This document shows, in pieces, positions 40,871-50,704 of a stretch of 64,000 nt of DNA. Position numbers and translations under genes: made by a program. The notes below the pieces were generated by a model that saw only the letters and a list, made by a program, of their open reading frames with translations, did not search any database and was not told the origin of the DNA. Origin of the DNA: JBBIMP01 sp037444305 (lineage in GTDB: Bacteria; Acidobacteriota; UBA6911). The stretch is from contig JBBIMP010000026.1 in assembly GCA_037444305.1 (NCBI GenBank), forward strand, positions 12,450-76,449, in the 5' to 3' direction. How positions within the stretch are numbered: position 1 is the first letter of the stretch; each line of letters begins with the position of its first letter.

Positions 40871-41890
40871 CTACGGTGACCGAGACGTCCCGCCGACCTG
40901 CGGCCGAAAGTAGTATCCCCTGCGGTAGCTGATCTTGCCATGGGGACGCTTGTATTCGACATTGATCCTGTGGAAGGTGTCCGGAGCCTTCTGACGGTTG
41001 GAGATATAGGTGAGATAGTACTTGCTCTTCAGTTCCAGGGCGACTTCCGAATACAGGCCCGGAATCCGGTTGTAGTCCGACAGAAACAGGCAACGGCCGC
41101 CGCTTCGCTCGGCCAGGTCCGTCATCCGGGCTTCGATCTTTTCGAAGAATTCGGAGATGTAATCGTGGTCCCCGAACATCCTCCGGTAAATGTCGGACAG
41201 CATCACGACCCGCCGCTGGGTCCGCGCGGCATTGCGCACCAGGACGGTCTTCGAAATGACATAGAGGGATGCCTGTGATTGTATGATGGCAACGGAGGCC
41301 TCACGGAAGTTCTTGTTGCTCTGGTTGTTCAGGCCGTCCGTCAGCAGGATGATCGCCTTCCGCCCTTCGACCCCTTGCAGTTGCTTGCTTGCGGCGGCGA
41401 ACATGGCGTCATAGAGCGCCGTCCGGACGCCCGTTTTCAACCTCTTCAGCGCCCTCTGCACCTGCTTGATGTCGTTGGTCCAGTCCAGAACCGGCACCAC
41501 CTGGTCGGCAAACGAGATGACGGCGATCCTGTCCTCGGGTGAAAGGGCCCTGGCGAATTTTTCCGCGGCCTCCTTGATCTTCTTGAGTTCCTTTTCCACG
41601 GTTGTGCTCGTGTCGATGACCAGCACAACGGAAACGGGATTAGTGTCCAGCCCGAACCGGTGCACCTCCTGTCTCACCCCCTCTTCGAAAATCGTGAAAT
41701 CAGCCATGTGCAGATCCTGGATCATGGCGCCGTTGGAATCGAAGACAGAGACGGGGATCTTCACCAGGTCGACCGAGACGGAAAAGGTAGAAACCTGGCT
41801 GTTGCCGGGAGTCCGGGTCCAGCCGCGGAGCGACGGCGCCAGGAGCAGAAGGATCAAAACCGGCACCAGGAGGTGCTTTGCCATGGCCAT
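40871..41890 (-). CDS. Secreted VWFA-domain protein of the acidobacterial type
   Basis: The 339-residue protein has a signal peptide (KHLLVPVLILLLLAPSLRG) and a family-specific N-terminal part (VDLVKIPVSVFDSNGAMIQD, DFTIFEEGVRQEV) before a von Willebrand A domain with a MIDAS-type site (VIDTSTTVEKEL, TGVRTALYDAM, LLTDGLNNQS). The closing ELKSKYYLTYI and YKRPHGKISYRRGYYF are also characteristic of this family, which is greatly expanded in Acidobacteria. It acts outside the cytoplasm, probably in protein contacts. The start at 41890 follows GGCGAGGCGACC; an ATG six codons earlier (41908) is possible. Confidence 0.87.
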   Translation of the reverse strand: MAMAKHLLVPVLILLLLAPSLRGWTRTPGNSQVSTFSVSVDLVKIPVSVFDSNGAMIQDLHMADFTIFEEGVRQEVHRFGLDTNPVSVVLVIDTSTTVEKELKKIKEAAEKFARALSPEDRIAVISFADQVVPVLDWTNDIKQVQRALKRLKTGVRTALYDAMFAAASKQLQGVEGRKAIILLTDGLNNQSNKNFREASVAIIQSQASLYVISKTVLVRNAARTQRRVVMLSDIYRRMFGDHDYISEFFEKIEARMTDLAERSGGRCLFLSDYNRIPGLYSEVALELKSKYYLTYISNRQKAPDTFHRINVEYKRPHGKISYRRGYYFRPQVGGTSRSP

Positions 41891-42215
41891 GGTCGCCTCG
41901 CCGTTCATAATCTACATTTTATCAGTATAAACCCTCGTCTCGATCATATTACGCTCGTCCGCGAATCGTTGTGTTTGTCAAAACGATCCGCCGCTGCCAT
42001 TGGATGTCGTGAGAAATAACGGTGTGCGCTGCCGTCCGCGATGCCGGGCTTCACTTCCGGCGAAAGGCTGGACGCTGCCTGGAGAAGAGAGGTAGAATCT
42101 CCTCACGGCCCTGGAGAGCGGGAACTTTCCCGTCGTTTCCACCGTATCTAATCAGCGGAACTGCTCTTCCGCGCATGCGGCCGGGAAGGGTATCCTTACC
42201 AAAAGGAGCCATAAA

Positions 42216-43205
42216 ATGAAGCGCAGAAAATTTGTCATTACATCCACAGTGCTCGTTGCGGTCATCGCGGTGACCGTTGCCGGCCTGGCCATCTGGTCCA
42301 ATTTCTCGGCCAAGGCTGCAATCGGCGACCTGCCGAGGGCGGTTCTCTACATGCCGGCGGATTCCCAGGCCGTGTTCGGGATGAACGTAAGGGAATTCGT
42401 TCTGTCCCCGCTTTATGCAAGGATCGAGGAAAAGCACGGGCGGGAGATCGGCAGGGATCTGGACGAACTCATCGAAAAGACCGGAGTGGATCCGCGCAGG
42501 GACGTTGACTACATCGTCGCGGCGGGCCGGTCACTGGGGGAAAAGAGCGGATCAGGGGTGGTGATCGCCACCGGGCGTTTCGACCCGAGTGCCATCACGC
42601 AGTTCATCTACTCCCAAAAGACACCCATCCGGGTTGATTACAAAGGCTCGGTGGTTCTGATGATCCCCGAGGAGAAGAGCGGCTCGGTGGACAAGGGGAT
42701 CGCCATGATCAGTCCCTCAGAAATCGGGCTCGGGGATCTGGATTCGCTGAAGGCCGTACTGGACGCGCGCGAAAACCGCCAGCTGGGAATCCAGAGCAAC
42801 GAAGTCCTGATGCCTCTCCTGAGCGAACTCGATCCTCGCCAGATGTTCTGGTTTGCCGGGAATGCGGCCAATGTGATCGAAAAGGCCCCCGCCAACACGC
42901 CGCTCGGAGGGAACCTCGGCGCAATTCAAACCGTTCTGGGTACCCTCAACCTGAACGAGTACGTGAGCGGAAAGATCACCGCCACGGCCAGGGATGTGGA
43001 GTCGGCAGGCAAACTGGCGGACGTGGCAAAGGGATTGGTTGCCCTGGGGCAACTGGCCGCGAACAAGAGCACCGAGCTGACGGAATTGATGCGGGGGATC
43101 AGCGTCGCGCAGGATGGGAATCGCATCCACCTGCTGGTGAACTTCCCGATCGAGGTGCTGGACCAGCTGGAGAACCTGAAGCACCAGCCACGCAAGGTGA
43201 TTTGA
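42216..43205 (+). CDS. Membrane-anchored protein of unknown function (DUF3352-like)
   Basis: A 329-residue protein with one N-terminal signal anchor (FVITSTVLVAVIAVTVAGLA) and a large extracytoplasmic domain. LPRAVLYMPADSQAVFGMNV, DYIVAAGRSLGEKSG and LSELDPRQMFWFAGNAA resemble surface proteins in which an alpha/beta repeat is read as DUF3352-like, but I would not insist on the family. The gene has AAAAGGAG 8 nt before ATG and stands alone. A 34-nt GC hairpin (43272-43305) lies 66 bp after its stop. Confidence 0.7.
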   Translation: MKRRKFVITSTVLVAVIAVTVAGLAIWSNFSAKAAIGDLPRAVLYMPADSQAVFGMNVREFVLSPLYARIEEKHGREIGRDLDELIEKTGVDPRRDVDYIVAAGRSLGEKSGSGVVIATGRFDPSAITQFIYSQKTPIRVDYKGSVVLMIPEEKSGSVDKGIAMISPSEIGLGDLDSLKAVLDARENRQLGIQSNEVLMPLLSELDPRQMFWFAGNAANVIEKAPANTPLGGNLGAIQTVLGTLNLNEYVSGKITATARDVESAGKLADVAKGLVALGQLAANKSTELTELMRGISVAQDGNRIHLLVNFPIEVLDQLENLKHQPRKVI

Positions 43206-43564
43206 GCCCGGCAAAGCGGCGTTTCGATGCTGTCGAGCCCCTGCCGGGGCGCCATCCTTTTGCCTGCCTGACCCCGGGCGGCGCCGCTTCGCGGCTTGCC
43301 CGGGGCTGATTTCTGCCCGCCCCTGCCTGGGCGTAGGACGCAAACTCATGCGTGCACTTGTCCCGGCACAAGGGCTCCCCGGCAGGTGCGCGACAGGCGA
43401 TGCGCCGCCGGTGTCGGGCGATGGCGCGGCCTTGACCCTCCCGGGTGCTGGTGCTATAACCAGCCTTTCGGCGCGTCTTGCGGCAATCCCTGCATCGCGG
43501 TCGCATCCAGCCCGAAGATGGCTGCTTCAACCCGTAAGTCAAAGCAACAGGAAAGGCGTGATTC
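43206..43564. other. Intergenic region with GC hairpin
   Basis: CCCCGGGC (43272-43279) pairs with GCCCGGGG (43298-43305) around an inner GCCGC-TTCG-CGGC hairpin. There is no T-tract, so it is at best a partial terminator for the gene ending at 43205. The right part must hold the icd promoter. No coding frame is convincing here. Confidence 0.5.
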
Positions 43565-44809
43565 ATGAGCCACGGCGACGTGCTCCCCAACAGGGGACAA
43601 CGAATCGACTGCATAAACGGCAGGCTCGTGGTGCCCGACCGGCCCATCATACCGTTCATCGAAGGTGACGGCACGGGCCGGGACATCTGGCGCGCATCGA
43701 AACGGGTTTTCGATTCCGCGGTGGAGAAAGCTTACGGCGGAACGCGGCAGATCGAGTGGCTGGAAATACTCGCCGGCGAAAAGGCCTTCGAGGAAACCGG
43801 AGAGTGGCTCCCCCAGGAGACCGTCGAGGCAATCGACCGGTACACCGTGGCGATCAAGGGCCCGCTGACCACACCCGTCGGAGGGGGGATTCGCAGTCTC
43901 AACGTCACCCTTCGTCAGGTCCTGGACCTCTACGCCTGCGTCCGCCCCGTGCGCTATTTCTCCGGCGTGCCCTCCCCCGTCAGGCATCCGGAGAAACTGG
44001 ACATAGTGATCTTCCGCGAGAACACCGAGGATGTGTACGCGGGAATAGAGTGGGCCGAGGGCACGGCCGAGGCCGCCAGGGTCATCGAGTTTCTCAATAC
44101 TGCCATGGGGAAGAACATACGGCCGGATTCGGGCATCGGCGTGAAGCCGATATCGGTGCACGGGACCAGGCGGCTGGTGCGCAAGGCCATCCAGTATGCC
44201 CTGGAAAACGGCCGAATCCTCGTGACCCTCGTCCACAAGGGCAACATCATGAAATTCACCGAGGGATCCTTCAGGGACTGGGGCTATCAGCTGGCGCGGG
44301 AGGAATTCGGCGCCGTGACCGTCCCGGAGGACGAGGTCTGGAAGCGGCACGGCGGCAAGATCCCGGAAGGGAAGATCATGATCAACGACCGCATCGCCGA
44401 CTCGATGTTTCAGCAGGTCCTTCTCCGGCCCGACGAGTACCAGGTCCTTGCCGCTCCGAACCTGAACGGGGACTACCTGTCCGATGCGTGTGCCGCACAG
44501 GTCGGGGGGCTGGGGATCGCCCCGGGAGCCAACATAGGGGATCGGATTGGGCTTTTCGAAGCCACGCATGGCACGGCGCCCAAGTATGCGGATCTGGACG
44601 TGATCAATCCTGGTTCCGTCATCCTCTCGGGCGTGCTGATGCTCCAGTACATGGGCTGGAAGGAAGCGGCCGAAATCATCAACCGGGCCTTCGGCAAGAC
44701 CATCTCCCAGAAACGGGTAACCTACGATTTCGAGAGGCAGATGCCGGGAGCGGTCAAGCTGAAGACGTCGGAATTCGCCTCGGCCATCATCGAAAACATG
44801 AGTGCATAA
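43565..44809 (+). CDS. icd: Isocitrate dehydrogenase, NADP-type
   Basis: The 414-residue enzyme is a close match to bacterial NADP-isocitrate dehydrogenase in length and motifs. IIPFIEGDGTGRDIWRA starts the fold; GGGIRSLNVTLRQ contains the substrate-binding Ser that is phosphorylated in enteric bacteria; FRENTEDVYAGIEW follows; NDRIADSMFQQVL has metal-binding acids; HGTAPKYA contains the Lys-Tyr pair that selects NADP over NAD. It converts isocitrate to 2-oxoglutarate, the substrate of the Kor enzymes encoded elsewhere in the window. AGGAAAGG precedes the ATG; mdh follows after 33 bp as an operon partner. Confidence 0.96.
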   Translation: MSHGDVLPNRGQRIDCINGRLVVPDRPIIPFIEGDGTGRDIWRASKRVFDSAVEKAYGGTRQIEWLEILAGEKAFEETGEWLPQETVEAIDRYTVAIKGPLTTPVGGGIRSLNVTLRQVLDLYACVRPVRYFSGVPSPVRHPEKLDIVIFRENTEDVYAGIEWAEGTAEAARVIEFLNTAMGKNIRPDSGIGVKPISVHGTRRLVRKAIQYALENGRILVTLVHKGNIMKFTEGSFRDWGYQLAREEFGAVTVPEDEVWKRHGGKIPEGKIMINDRIADSMFQQVLLRPDEYQVLAAPNLNGDYLSDACAAQVGGLGIAPGANIGDRIGLFEATHGTAPKYADLDVINPGSVILSGVLMLQYMGWKEAAEIINRAFGKTISQKRVTYDFERQMPGAVKLKTSEFASAIIENMSA

Positions 44810-44842
44810 TCCGATTAATCTACTTGATAGGAGACCAGAAGC

Positions 44843-45769
44843 ATGCGGAAAAAAGTGACGGTAGTGGGCGCGGGCAGGGTGGGGGAGACGCTGGCCCTGC
44901 GGGTGGCCGGCAAGCAGCTGGCCGACGTGGTCCTGATCGACATCCTGGAGGGCATCCCCCAGGGGAAGGCGCTGGATCTTCTCCAGGCGGGGCCGGTCGA
45001 GGGCGTGGATTGCAACATTGTCGGCACCAACGATTACAGGGACACGGCGGACTCCGATGTCGTCGTCATCACGGCGGGCGTGCCCCGCAAGCCGGGAATG
45101 AGCCGGGATGATCTGGTAAACACGAACATGAAGATCGTCGGCGATGTGACCGCCGACATCGCGAGGTATTCGCCGAACGCCATCATTATTATCGTGAGCA
45201 ATCCGCTCGATGCCATGTGCCACGTGGCGCTGCACGTGAGCAAGTTCCCCAAGCAGCGGGTGTTCGGCATGGCCGGCGTGCTCGACACCGCCAGGTTCCG
45301 CGCCTTCCTCGCATTGGAGTTGAATGTCTCGGTGGAGAGCATCAACGCCTTCGTTTTGGGCGGGCACGGCGATACCATGGTGCCGCTGCCCCGCTATTCC
45401 ACCGTTGCGGGCATTCCGATCACCGAGCTGCTGGACAAGGAGGCAATCGACCGGATCGTGGACCGCACGCGCAAGGGCGGGGCGGAGATCGTCAACTACC
45501 TGAAATTCGGCAGCGCGTACTATGCGCCCTCCGCCGCCTCTGCCGAGATGGTCGAGTCGATCCTGCTCGACAAGAAGAAGGTACTGCCCTGCGCAGCTTA
45601 CCTCGAAGGGGAATACGGCGTGACGAACCTGTATCTCGGCGTGCCGGTGAAAATCGGAGCCGCCGGGGTGGAGCAGGTCTTCGAGATCAAGCTGACTGCA
45701 GAAGAGAAGGCGGCGCTGCACAAATCGGCTGACGCCGTGAGGGAACTCGTGGAAGTCATGAAACTCTAG
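44843..45769 (+). CDS. mdh: Malate dehydrogenase, LDH-like type
   Basis: A 308-residue NAD-malate dehydrogenase: VVGAGRVGETLALRVA with the dinucleotide motif, DILEGIPQGKALDL with the Asp that prefers NAD, ITAGVPRKPGMSRDDL with the Arg that marks a malate enzyme rather than a lactate enzyme, NPLDAMCHVA, and GGHGDTMVPLPRYS with the catalytic His. It interconverts malate and oxaloacetate. AGGAG precedes the ATG, and the gene is 33 bp after icd. Confidence 0.96.
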   Translation: MRKKVTVVGAGRVGETLALRVAGKQLADVVLIDILEGIPQGKALDLLQAGPVEGVDCNIVGTNDYRDTADSDVVVITAGVPRKPGMSRDDLVNTNMKIVGDVTADIARYSPNAIIIIVSNPLDAMCHVALHVSKFPKQRVFGMAGVLDTARFRAFLALELNVSVESINAFVLGGHGDTMVPLPRYSTVAGIPITELLDKEAIDRIVDRTRKGGAEIVNYLKFGSAYYAPSAASAEMVESILLDKKKVLPCAAYLEGEYGVTNLYLGVPVKIGAAGVEQVFEIKLTAEEKAALHKSADAVRELVEVMKL

Positions 45770-46000
45770 CCGGAGTGTCCGGCGTTTCATGGCGGCAGCG
45801 CCGCCGGTTTCCGCTCGATGACGGTCCCATGCCCGGCGCAACGATCTGGGCAGCCGCAATCGCCAACTGCGACCGGTTCTCGTCCCGAGGCCGGGCTCAG
45901 CGGATTGCCGGCATTTGTTTCCCAGCGCGAGCGGATGTCCAGGCGTGAACGGAATCCCGCTTCCTTCCGGGCGCCCGCTCCCGCTTTCGGCTGCCCGTTC

Positions 46001-46837
46001 TCAGAATGTCGGCGGCGAGTGGGTCCAGATCAGAACCGCCTCCTCTGTCTCCGAGGCGTTCCTCCAGCGGTGGCTCTGGTTGCTGTCGAACCAGAAGCTG
46101 TCTCCCTGGCGCAGATGGTGGCGGTCCAGCTCGTCCAGCCAGAGGTGAAATTCGCCGGAAAGCACGTATATGGCTTCCTCCCCGTCGTGCGAATAAGCGC
46201 CCTCGCTCCCGGAACCCGGGGCGAGGCGGATGAGATAGGATTCGAGCGTGTGCGCGCCGGGGGTGAGCAGCTCCATCGTAACCCCGGACGCCGCTTCCAC
46301 CGCATCGCGCTCGAAGGGATGGGTCAGGCGGCCGGGGCTGCGGGGAAGATCCAGGAAGTCCCTCACGGTTGTGCCGTAAAGCGTGACGAGTGTCTGGAGC
46401 GTGGCAATGGAGGCGTTGGCCTGGCCTCTCTCTATGGAGCTTAGAAATCCCGCCGAAATCCCCGCTGATTTGGCAGCGGCCGAAAGGCTCAGCTGCTTGC
46501 GTTTGCGCAGGCGGCGAAGTTTCGGGCCCGGGTGGCTGCTCCTGGGCGTTCTCGGGAGAGCGTCGGCCTCCGACTCCAATACCTGGCGGATGGCCTGGAC
46601 GTTGAGACCCTGCACTTCGCGGAGATACTTGATCCGCTTGAGGGTTGCCATCATTTCGGGCGTGAAAAGACGGAATCCCCCTTCGCTCCTCCTGGGGGAT
46701 ACAAGGCCCACATTTTCCCACAGCCTCAGAGTCGATGCGCTCACTGCCAGCATGCGCGCCGCCTCGCCGATGGTCAGCACGCCGCTCCGGCTGCTTTTCC
46801 CGCCCGCCTTTTTCACCGCCCGCCTCCTCGGTCTCAC
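46001..46837 (-). CDS. Triple-domain regulator: MerR HTH, XRE HTH and cupin
   Basis: The 278-residue protein joins three modules. Residues about 20-90: MerR-type DNA-binding domain (LTIGEAARMLAVSASTLRLW, GGFRLFTPEMMATLKRI). Residues about 108-165: XRE-type helix-turn-helix (LRRLRKRKQLSLSAAAKSAG, FLSSIERGQANASIATLQ). Residues about 195-275: cupin_2 sensor domain (YSHDGEEAIYVLSGEFHLWL, LRQGDSFWFDSNQSHRWRN). XRE-cupin regulators often control amino- or organic-acid metabolism, but the extra MerR head is unusual. It lies downstream of the 2-hydroxyacid dehydrogenase on the same strand and may regulate it. Confidence 0.88.
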   Translation of the reverse strand: MRPRRRAVKKAGGKSSRSGVLTIGEAARMLAVSASTLRLWENVGLVSPRRSEGGFRLFTPEMMATLKRIKYLREVQGLNVQAIRQVLESEADALPRTPRSSHPGPKLRRLRKRKQLSLSAAAKSAGISAGFLSSIERGQANASIATLQTLVTLYGTTVRDFLDLPRSPGRLTHPFERDAVEAASGVTMELLTPGAHTLESYLIRLAPGSGSEGAYSHDGEEAIYVLSGEFHLWLDELDRHHLRQGDSFWFDSNQSHRWRNASETEEAVLIWTHSPPTF

Positions 46838-47030
46838 GTTCGATGCCTATTCCGCTGTTTGTATGGTGCTCACTCTCATTCAGGCCGGCTCCACCCGATG
46901 CCCGCGAAATCATCCCCATGGGCCGCGGCGCAGCACGATCACGAATGCTTCCAGTTCCCTCGGGCGTTCTGAGTATCAACTTTGACCGCAGTTTGTAGCA
47001 CAGAAATGCCGGCCTTGTCCTTAGAAAACA

Positions 47031-49865
47031 TTAGCAAATTGGCTCCGAAGCCTCGTCGACGAGGTAGAGGATCGATTGGTAAGCAATGCCGGAGTGCAGG
47101 GACAGGCCGATCTCGCACGTCCGGCTGGTGCTGTAGCCGGCGCGGCACCCGGCGGGCAGGGAATTGCGCAGTTCCCGGAGTGCCGAGGCGTTCAGCTCGG
47201 GAACCGTGAATCCCCGATCCCCGGCGAAACCGCAGCAGCCGATCCCTTCCGGCTCCGCCACACGCTCCGCACAGGCTGCGGCCAGGGCGCCGAGTTTGGC
47301 GGCAAGGTTCAACTTGCGGGAGCTGCACGTGGCGTGGATCGCAACGGTTTCCGGCAGGCGGTTCAGGCGCAGCCGGCCTGCCAGATGTTCGAGGGTGAAT
47401 TCCACCGGGTCGTATAGCGGCAGCGTCCCTCCGGCCTTGCCCGACTCCCGCATCCGGAAAAGGCAGGGGCTGGTGTCCACCAGGATGGGGCGGCGGCCCT
47501 TGTCCGAAGCTTTCTCGAGCGCATTTACCAGCTGGATCAGTTTCCTGTCCGCCGCCTCGGGGAATCCCTTGCTCGCGAAAGCCATGCCGCAGCACAGGTC
47601 GTCCAGGCCTTCCGGATACACGACTCCGCATCCGGCTTTTCGCATGAGCGAGGCGGCCACCTCGTGCTGGCTGCGCGTGTCCAGGCCCCCCGGCGGCGGC
47701 CCGAACGTCCGGGAGACGCAGCAGGGAAAGTAGACGGCCTCCATATGGTTCGCCGCGTGTCCGCGATTCGGTGATATGCGGGGGGCGCCGCGGGGCACGG
47801 CCGGATTCCAGCGCGGCAGTCTTCCGGCTGAGACGGCCCGTGCCGCGCCGGAAGCCGCGCTCAAGAAGCCCGAACCCAGTGTCCGGCGGACAGCGTGCGC
47901 CGCGTCGAGTCCGGCGCGAAGGAGCCGAAGCACGAGGCCGGTGTGCGCCGCCGCCGCGTCCGCCACCCACCGCGCTAAGCGGGAATGCCCTTGGGACCTC
48001 AAGAGTTTCACCAGGCTGCCCGTGTCGATGCCGACCGGGCAGGCCGTGGCGCAGAGTCCGTCCGCCGCGCAGGTGTCATCGCCCTGGTACCTGAAAAGCC
48101 TCCTCAGGCGCTCCCTGCGCTCGCCGGCCTCTCCGGCCCGCTGCAACCGCAGGATTTCCCGCCAGACCGTGATCCGGTGCCGCGGCGTCAGCGTGAGATC
48201 GCGCGACGGGCACTGCACCTCGCAGAAACCGCATTCGATGCACTTGTCGACCTCGGGATGGGCCGGCGGAAGCGGTTTGAGGTTCCGCAGGTGCACCTTC
48301 GGATCCTCGTTGAGGATGACGCCGGGATTGAGGATGTTCTGCGGATCGAAGATCGCCTTGATCTCCTTCATGAGGCTGTAGGCGGCTGAGCCCCACTCCA
48401 TCTCCACATACGGGGCCATATTTCTCCCGGTCCCGTGCTCCGCCTTCAGCGAGCCGTCGTATTTCTCGACCACCATCCGGCAGAGTTCGTCCGTAAACCG
48501 CTCGTAGCGCCGGATCTCGGCCTGGGTGCTGAAGTCCTGCGGAAACAGGCAATGGAGGTTTCCATCCATGGCGTGCCCGAAGACGATCGCCCCTCCGTAT
48601 CCGTGCTTTTCAAAGAGCCGGTTCAGGTCGGCGACCGCGGTGTCCAGTCGCTCGAGCGGGAATGCCACGTCCTCGATGATGACGGTGGTCCCGACGTCGC
48701 GCATCGCGCCTGCCGAGGTGAGCAGTCCCTTGCGGATGTTCCAGAGGCGGTCGAATTCGGCGGGATCGGCGGTGAACGAGACCGGTTGTACCAGGGGTGC
48801 CCTGCCGATCGCTCGGGCAAGCCGCTCCACCCGGTCTGCGAGGTCCTCGGGCAGGGGAGCCCTGGCCTCGACGAGAAGCGCCGCCGCCTCGCGGGAAAGC
48901 TCCTTCAGGAATGCGGGCATCCCCGCCTTTTCTTCCACGGACCGGAGGCTGGCGCGGTCCATCAGTTCGACGGCGGCTGCGTTCTCCTGCTTCAGCCCCG
49001 GGATCACGGCGCAGGCGGAGCGGATGTCGGGGAAAAGGGCCAGGGAAGTGGCCTTGCAGGGGAGTTCGGGAACGGTCTCCAGGGTCACTTCGGAGATGAA
49101 ACCAAGCGTCCCCTCTGAGCCCACCATCAGATGGGCAAGGATTTCGATCGGGTCTTCGAAGTCGATCAGGGCGTTCAGGCTGTAGCCCGTGGTGTTCTTG
49201 ATCCGGTATTTGTGGTGTATCCGGGCGGCCAGGGCCTCGTCGGCGCGCGTCCTGCGGGCCAATTCCGCGAGGCGGGAGATCAGCTCCCTGCGGGAATCAA
49301 GGAAGCGCGCCCGGCTGTCCGCGCTCCTCGTGTCCAGCACGGTTCCGTCGGCCAGCACCAGGCGCATCCCGGCCAGCGTCCGGTAGCTGTTCTGCGCCGT
49401 GCCGCAGCACATGCCGCTGGAGTTGTTGGCTACGATGCCGCCGATCATGGCGGCGTTGATGCTGGCCGGGTCAGGCCCGATCTTTCGCCCATAGGGGAGC
49501 AGCCGGGTATTGGCGTGCGCCCCGACCACTCCCGGCTGCAGGGCGACGCGGGAACCGTTGTCCTCGATGCGGATCCCTTTCCAGGAGCGCCCCAAGATTG
49601 CGAGGACCGAGTCTGTCACGGCCTGTCCTGCCAGACTCGTGCCGGCCGCGCGGAAAGTCACGGGGCGGCCGTGCCGGCCGCAGGCGAGCAGCAGCTCCCG
49701 CACGTCCTGTTCGGACTCCACTTTCACCACGAGCCGCGGCGTGAGGCGGTAAAAGCCGGCATCGGTGCCGTAGGCGAAGGTCCGCAGTTCGTCGTGGATG
49801 AGCCGCCCGGGCGGAATGGTGCGCTCGATGGCGCGCTTGATCGAGAGATAGGGCTCCTGAAGCAT
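47031..49865 (-). CDS. One-chain FAD/Fe-S 2-hydroxyacid (D-lactate-type) dehydrogenase
   Basis: The 944-residue protein fuses a GlcD-like flavoprotein to a GlcF-like Fe-S protein. The FAD-binding domain has FRAAGTSLAGQAVTDSVLA and NNSSGMCCGTAQNSYRTLAG; the C-terminal oxidase half has FGHAMDGNLHCLFPQDF and EHGTGRNMAPYVE. Then come ferredoxin motifs CIECGFCEVQCPSRDL and CAADGLCATACPVG, the second having an unusual CxxxxCxxxC spacing, and CCG-type motifs (FPCCVSRTFG, DLCCGMAF, IGCCGFAGDRGF). This layout fits YdiJ/Dld-II-type D-lactate or D-2-hydroxyglutarate dehydrogenases feeding electrons to the quinone pool. The start at 49865 follows GCGGGGAAAT; 49892 is an alternative. Confidence 0.87.
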   Translation of the reverse strand: MLQEPYLSIKRAIERTIPPGRLIHDELRTFAYGTDAGFYRLTPRLVVKVESEQDVRELLLACGRHGRPVTFRAAGTSLAGQAVTDSVLAILGRSWKGIRIEDNGSRVALQPGVVGAHANTRLLPYGRKIGPDPASINAAMIGGIVANNSSGMCCGTAQNSYRTLAGMRLVLADGTVLDTRSADSRARFLDSRRELISRLAELARRTRADEALAARIHHKYRIKNTTGYSLNALIDFEDPIEILAHLMVGSEGTLGFISEVTLETVPELPCKATSLALFPDIRSACAVIPGLKQENAAAVELMDRASLRSVEEKAGMPAFLKELSREAAALLVEARAPLPEDLADRVERLARAIGRAPLVQPVSFTADPAEFDRLWNIRKGLLTSAGAMRDVGTTVIIEDVAFPLERLDTAVADLNRLFEKHGYGGAIVFGHAMDGNLHCLFPQDFSTQAEIRRYERFTDELCRMVVEKYDGSLKAEHGTGRNMAPYVEMEWGSAAYSLMKEIKAIFDPQNILNPGVILNEDPKVHLRNLKPLPPAHPEVDKCIECGFCEVQCPSRDLTLTPRHRITVWREILRLQRAGEAGERRERLRRLFRYQGDDTCAADGLCATACPVGIDTGSLVKLLRSQGHSRLARWVADAAAAHTGLVLRLLRAGLDAAHAVRRTLGSGFLSAASGAARAVSAGRLPRWNPAVPRGAPRISPNRGHAANHMEAVYFPCCVSRTFGPPPGGLDTRSQHEVAASLMRKAGCGVVYPEGLDDLCCGMAFASKGFPEAADRKLIQLVNALEKASDKGRRPILVDTSPCLFRMRESGKAGGTLPLYDPVEFTLEHLAGRLRLNRLPETVAIHATCSSRKLNLAAKLGALAAACAERVAEPEGIGCCGFAGDRGFTVPELNASALRELRNSLPAGCRAGYSTSRTCEIGLSLHSGIAYQSILYLVDEASEPIC

Positions 49866-49950
49866 ATTTCCCCGCCGCCAAATGACGGACACTCCGTGGC
49901 GAAATGCGCGGCTGAAGGAATCTATACCATATGCCTCGCGAATAACAGGC

Positions 49951-50691
49951 TTAGGGGATCTGGGCCTTTATCAGTTCGCGGTTGAGCCGGGCGATGTGCG
50001 ACACCGAAATCTGCTTGGGGCACTCCGCCTCGCAGGCGTACGTGTTCGAGCAGGAGCCGAAGGCTTCCCGGTCCATCTGCGCGACCATGCGGAGCACGCG
50101 ATCGCGCGCCTCGGCCTTTCCCTGCGGCAGGAGGGCCAGTTGCGAGACCTTGGCGCTCACGAACAGCATCGCGGAGGCGTTCTTGCACGCGGCGACGCAG
50201 GCGCCGCAGCCGATGCAGGCGGCGGCCTCGAAGGCCTCCTCGGCGACCGGCTTGGGGATGGGGATGGCGTTCGCGTCCGGGACACCACCGGTCTTGACCG
50301 AGACGTAGCCGCCGGCCTGGATGATCCGCTCGAAGGCCGAGCGGTTCACCACGAGGTCCTTGATGATGGGGAAGGCGGTCGCGCGCCAGGGCTCGATCAC
50401 GATGGTGTCGCCGTCCTTGAAGCTGCGCATGTGCAACTGGCAGACCGCCACGCCCCGCTGCGGGCCGTGCGCCCGCCCGTTGATGTGCAGGCTGCAGGAG
50501 CCGCAGATCCCCTCGCGGCAGTCGTGGTCGAAGGCCACCACGTCCTCCCCCTTGCGCGCCAGCTCCAGGTTGAGCAGGTCGAGCATCTCCAGGAAGGACA
50601 TGTCGGAGGTCACATGGTCCAGCTCATAGGTCACCAGCTTGCCCCGCTTCATGTCGTTTTTCTGCCGCCAGATTTTGAGTATCAGTCGCAT
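49951..50691 (-). CDS. sdhB: Succinate dehydrogenase/fumarate reductase, iron-sulfur subunit
   Basis: The 246-residue subunit has the 2Fe-2S motif DCREGICGSCSLHINGRAHG with a further Cys in VAVCQLHM, and the two-cluster C-terminal domain with CIGCGACVAAC and CSNTYACEAECPKQI. The combination matches the class found with a single five-helix cytochrome b (as in Bacteroidetes and Campylobacter). It carries electrons from SdhA to SdhC. GAGGAG lies before the ATG and sdhA ends 13 bp upstream. Confidence 0.95.
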   Translation of the reverse strand: MRLILKIWRQKNDMKRGKLVTYELDHVTSDMSFLEMLDLLNLELARKGEDVVAFDHDCREGICGSCSLHINGRAHGPQRGVAVCQLHMRSFKDGDTIVIEPWRATAFPIIKDLVVNRSAFERIIQAGGYVSVKTGGVPDANAIPIPKPVAEEAFEAAACIGCGACVAACKNASAMLFVSAKVSQLALLPQGKAEARDRVLRMVAQMDREAFGSCSNTYACEAECPKQISVSHIARLNRELIKAQIP

Positions 50692-50704
50692 ATCGCCGGA
50701 CTCC

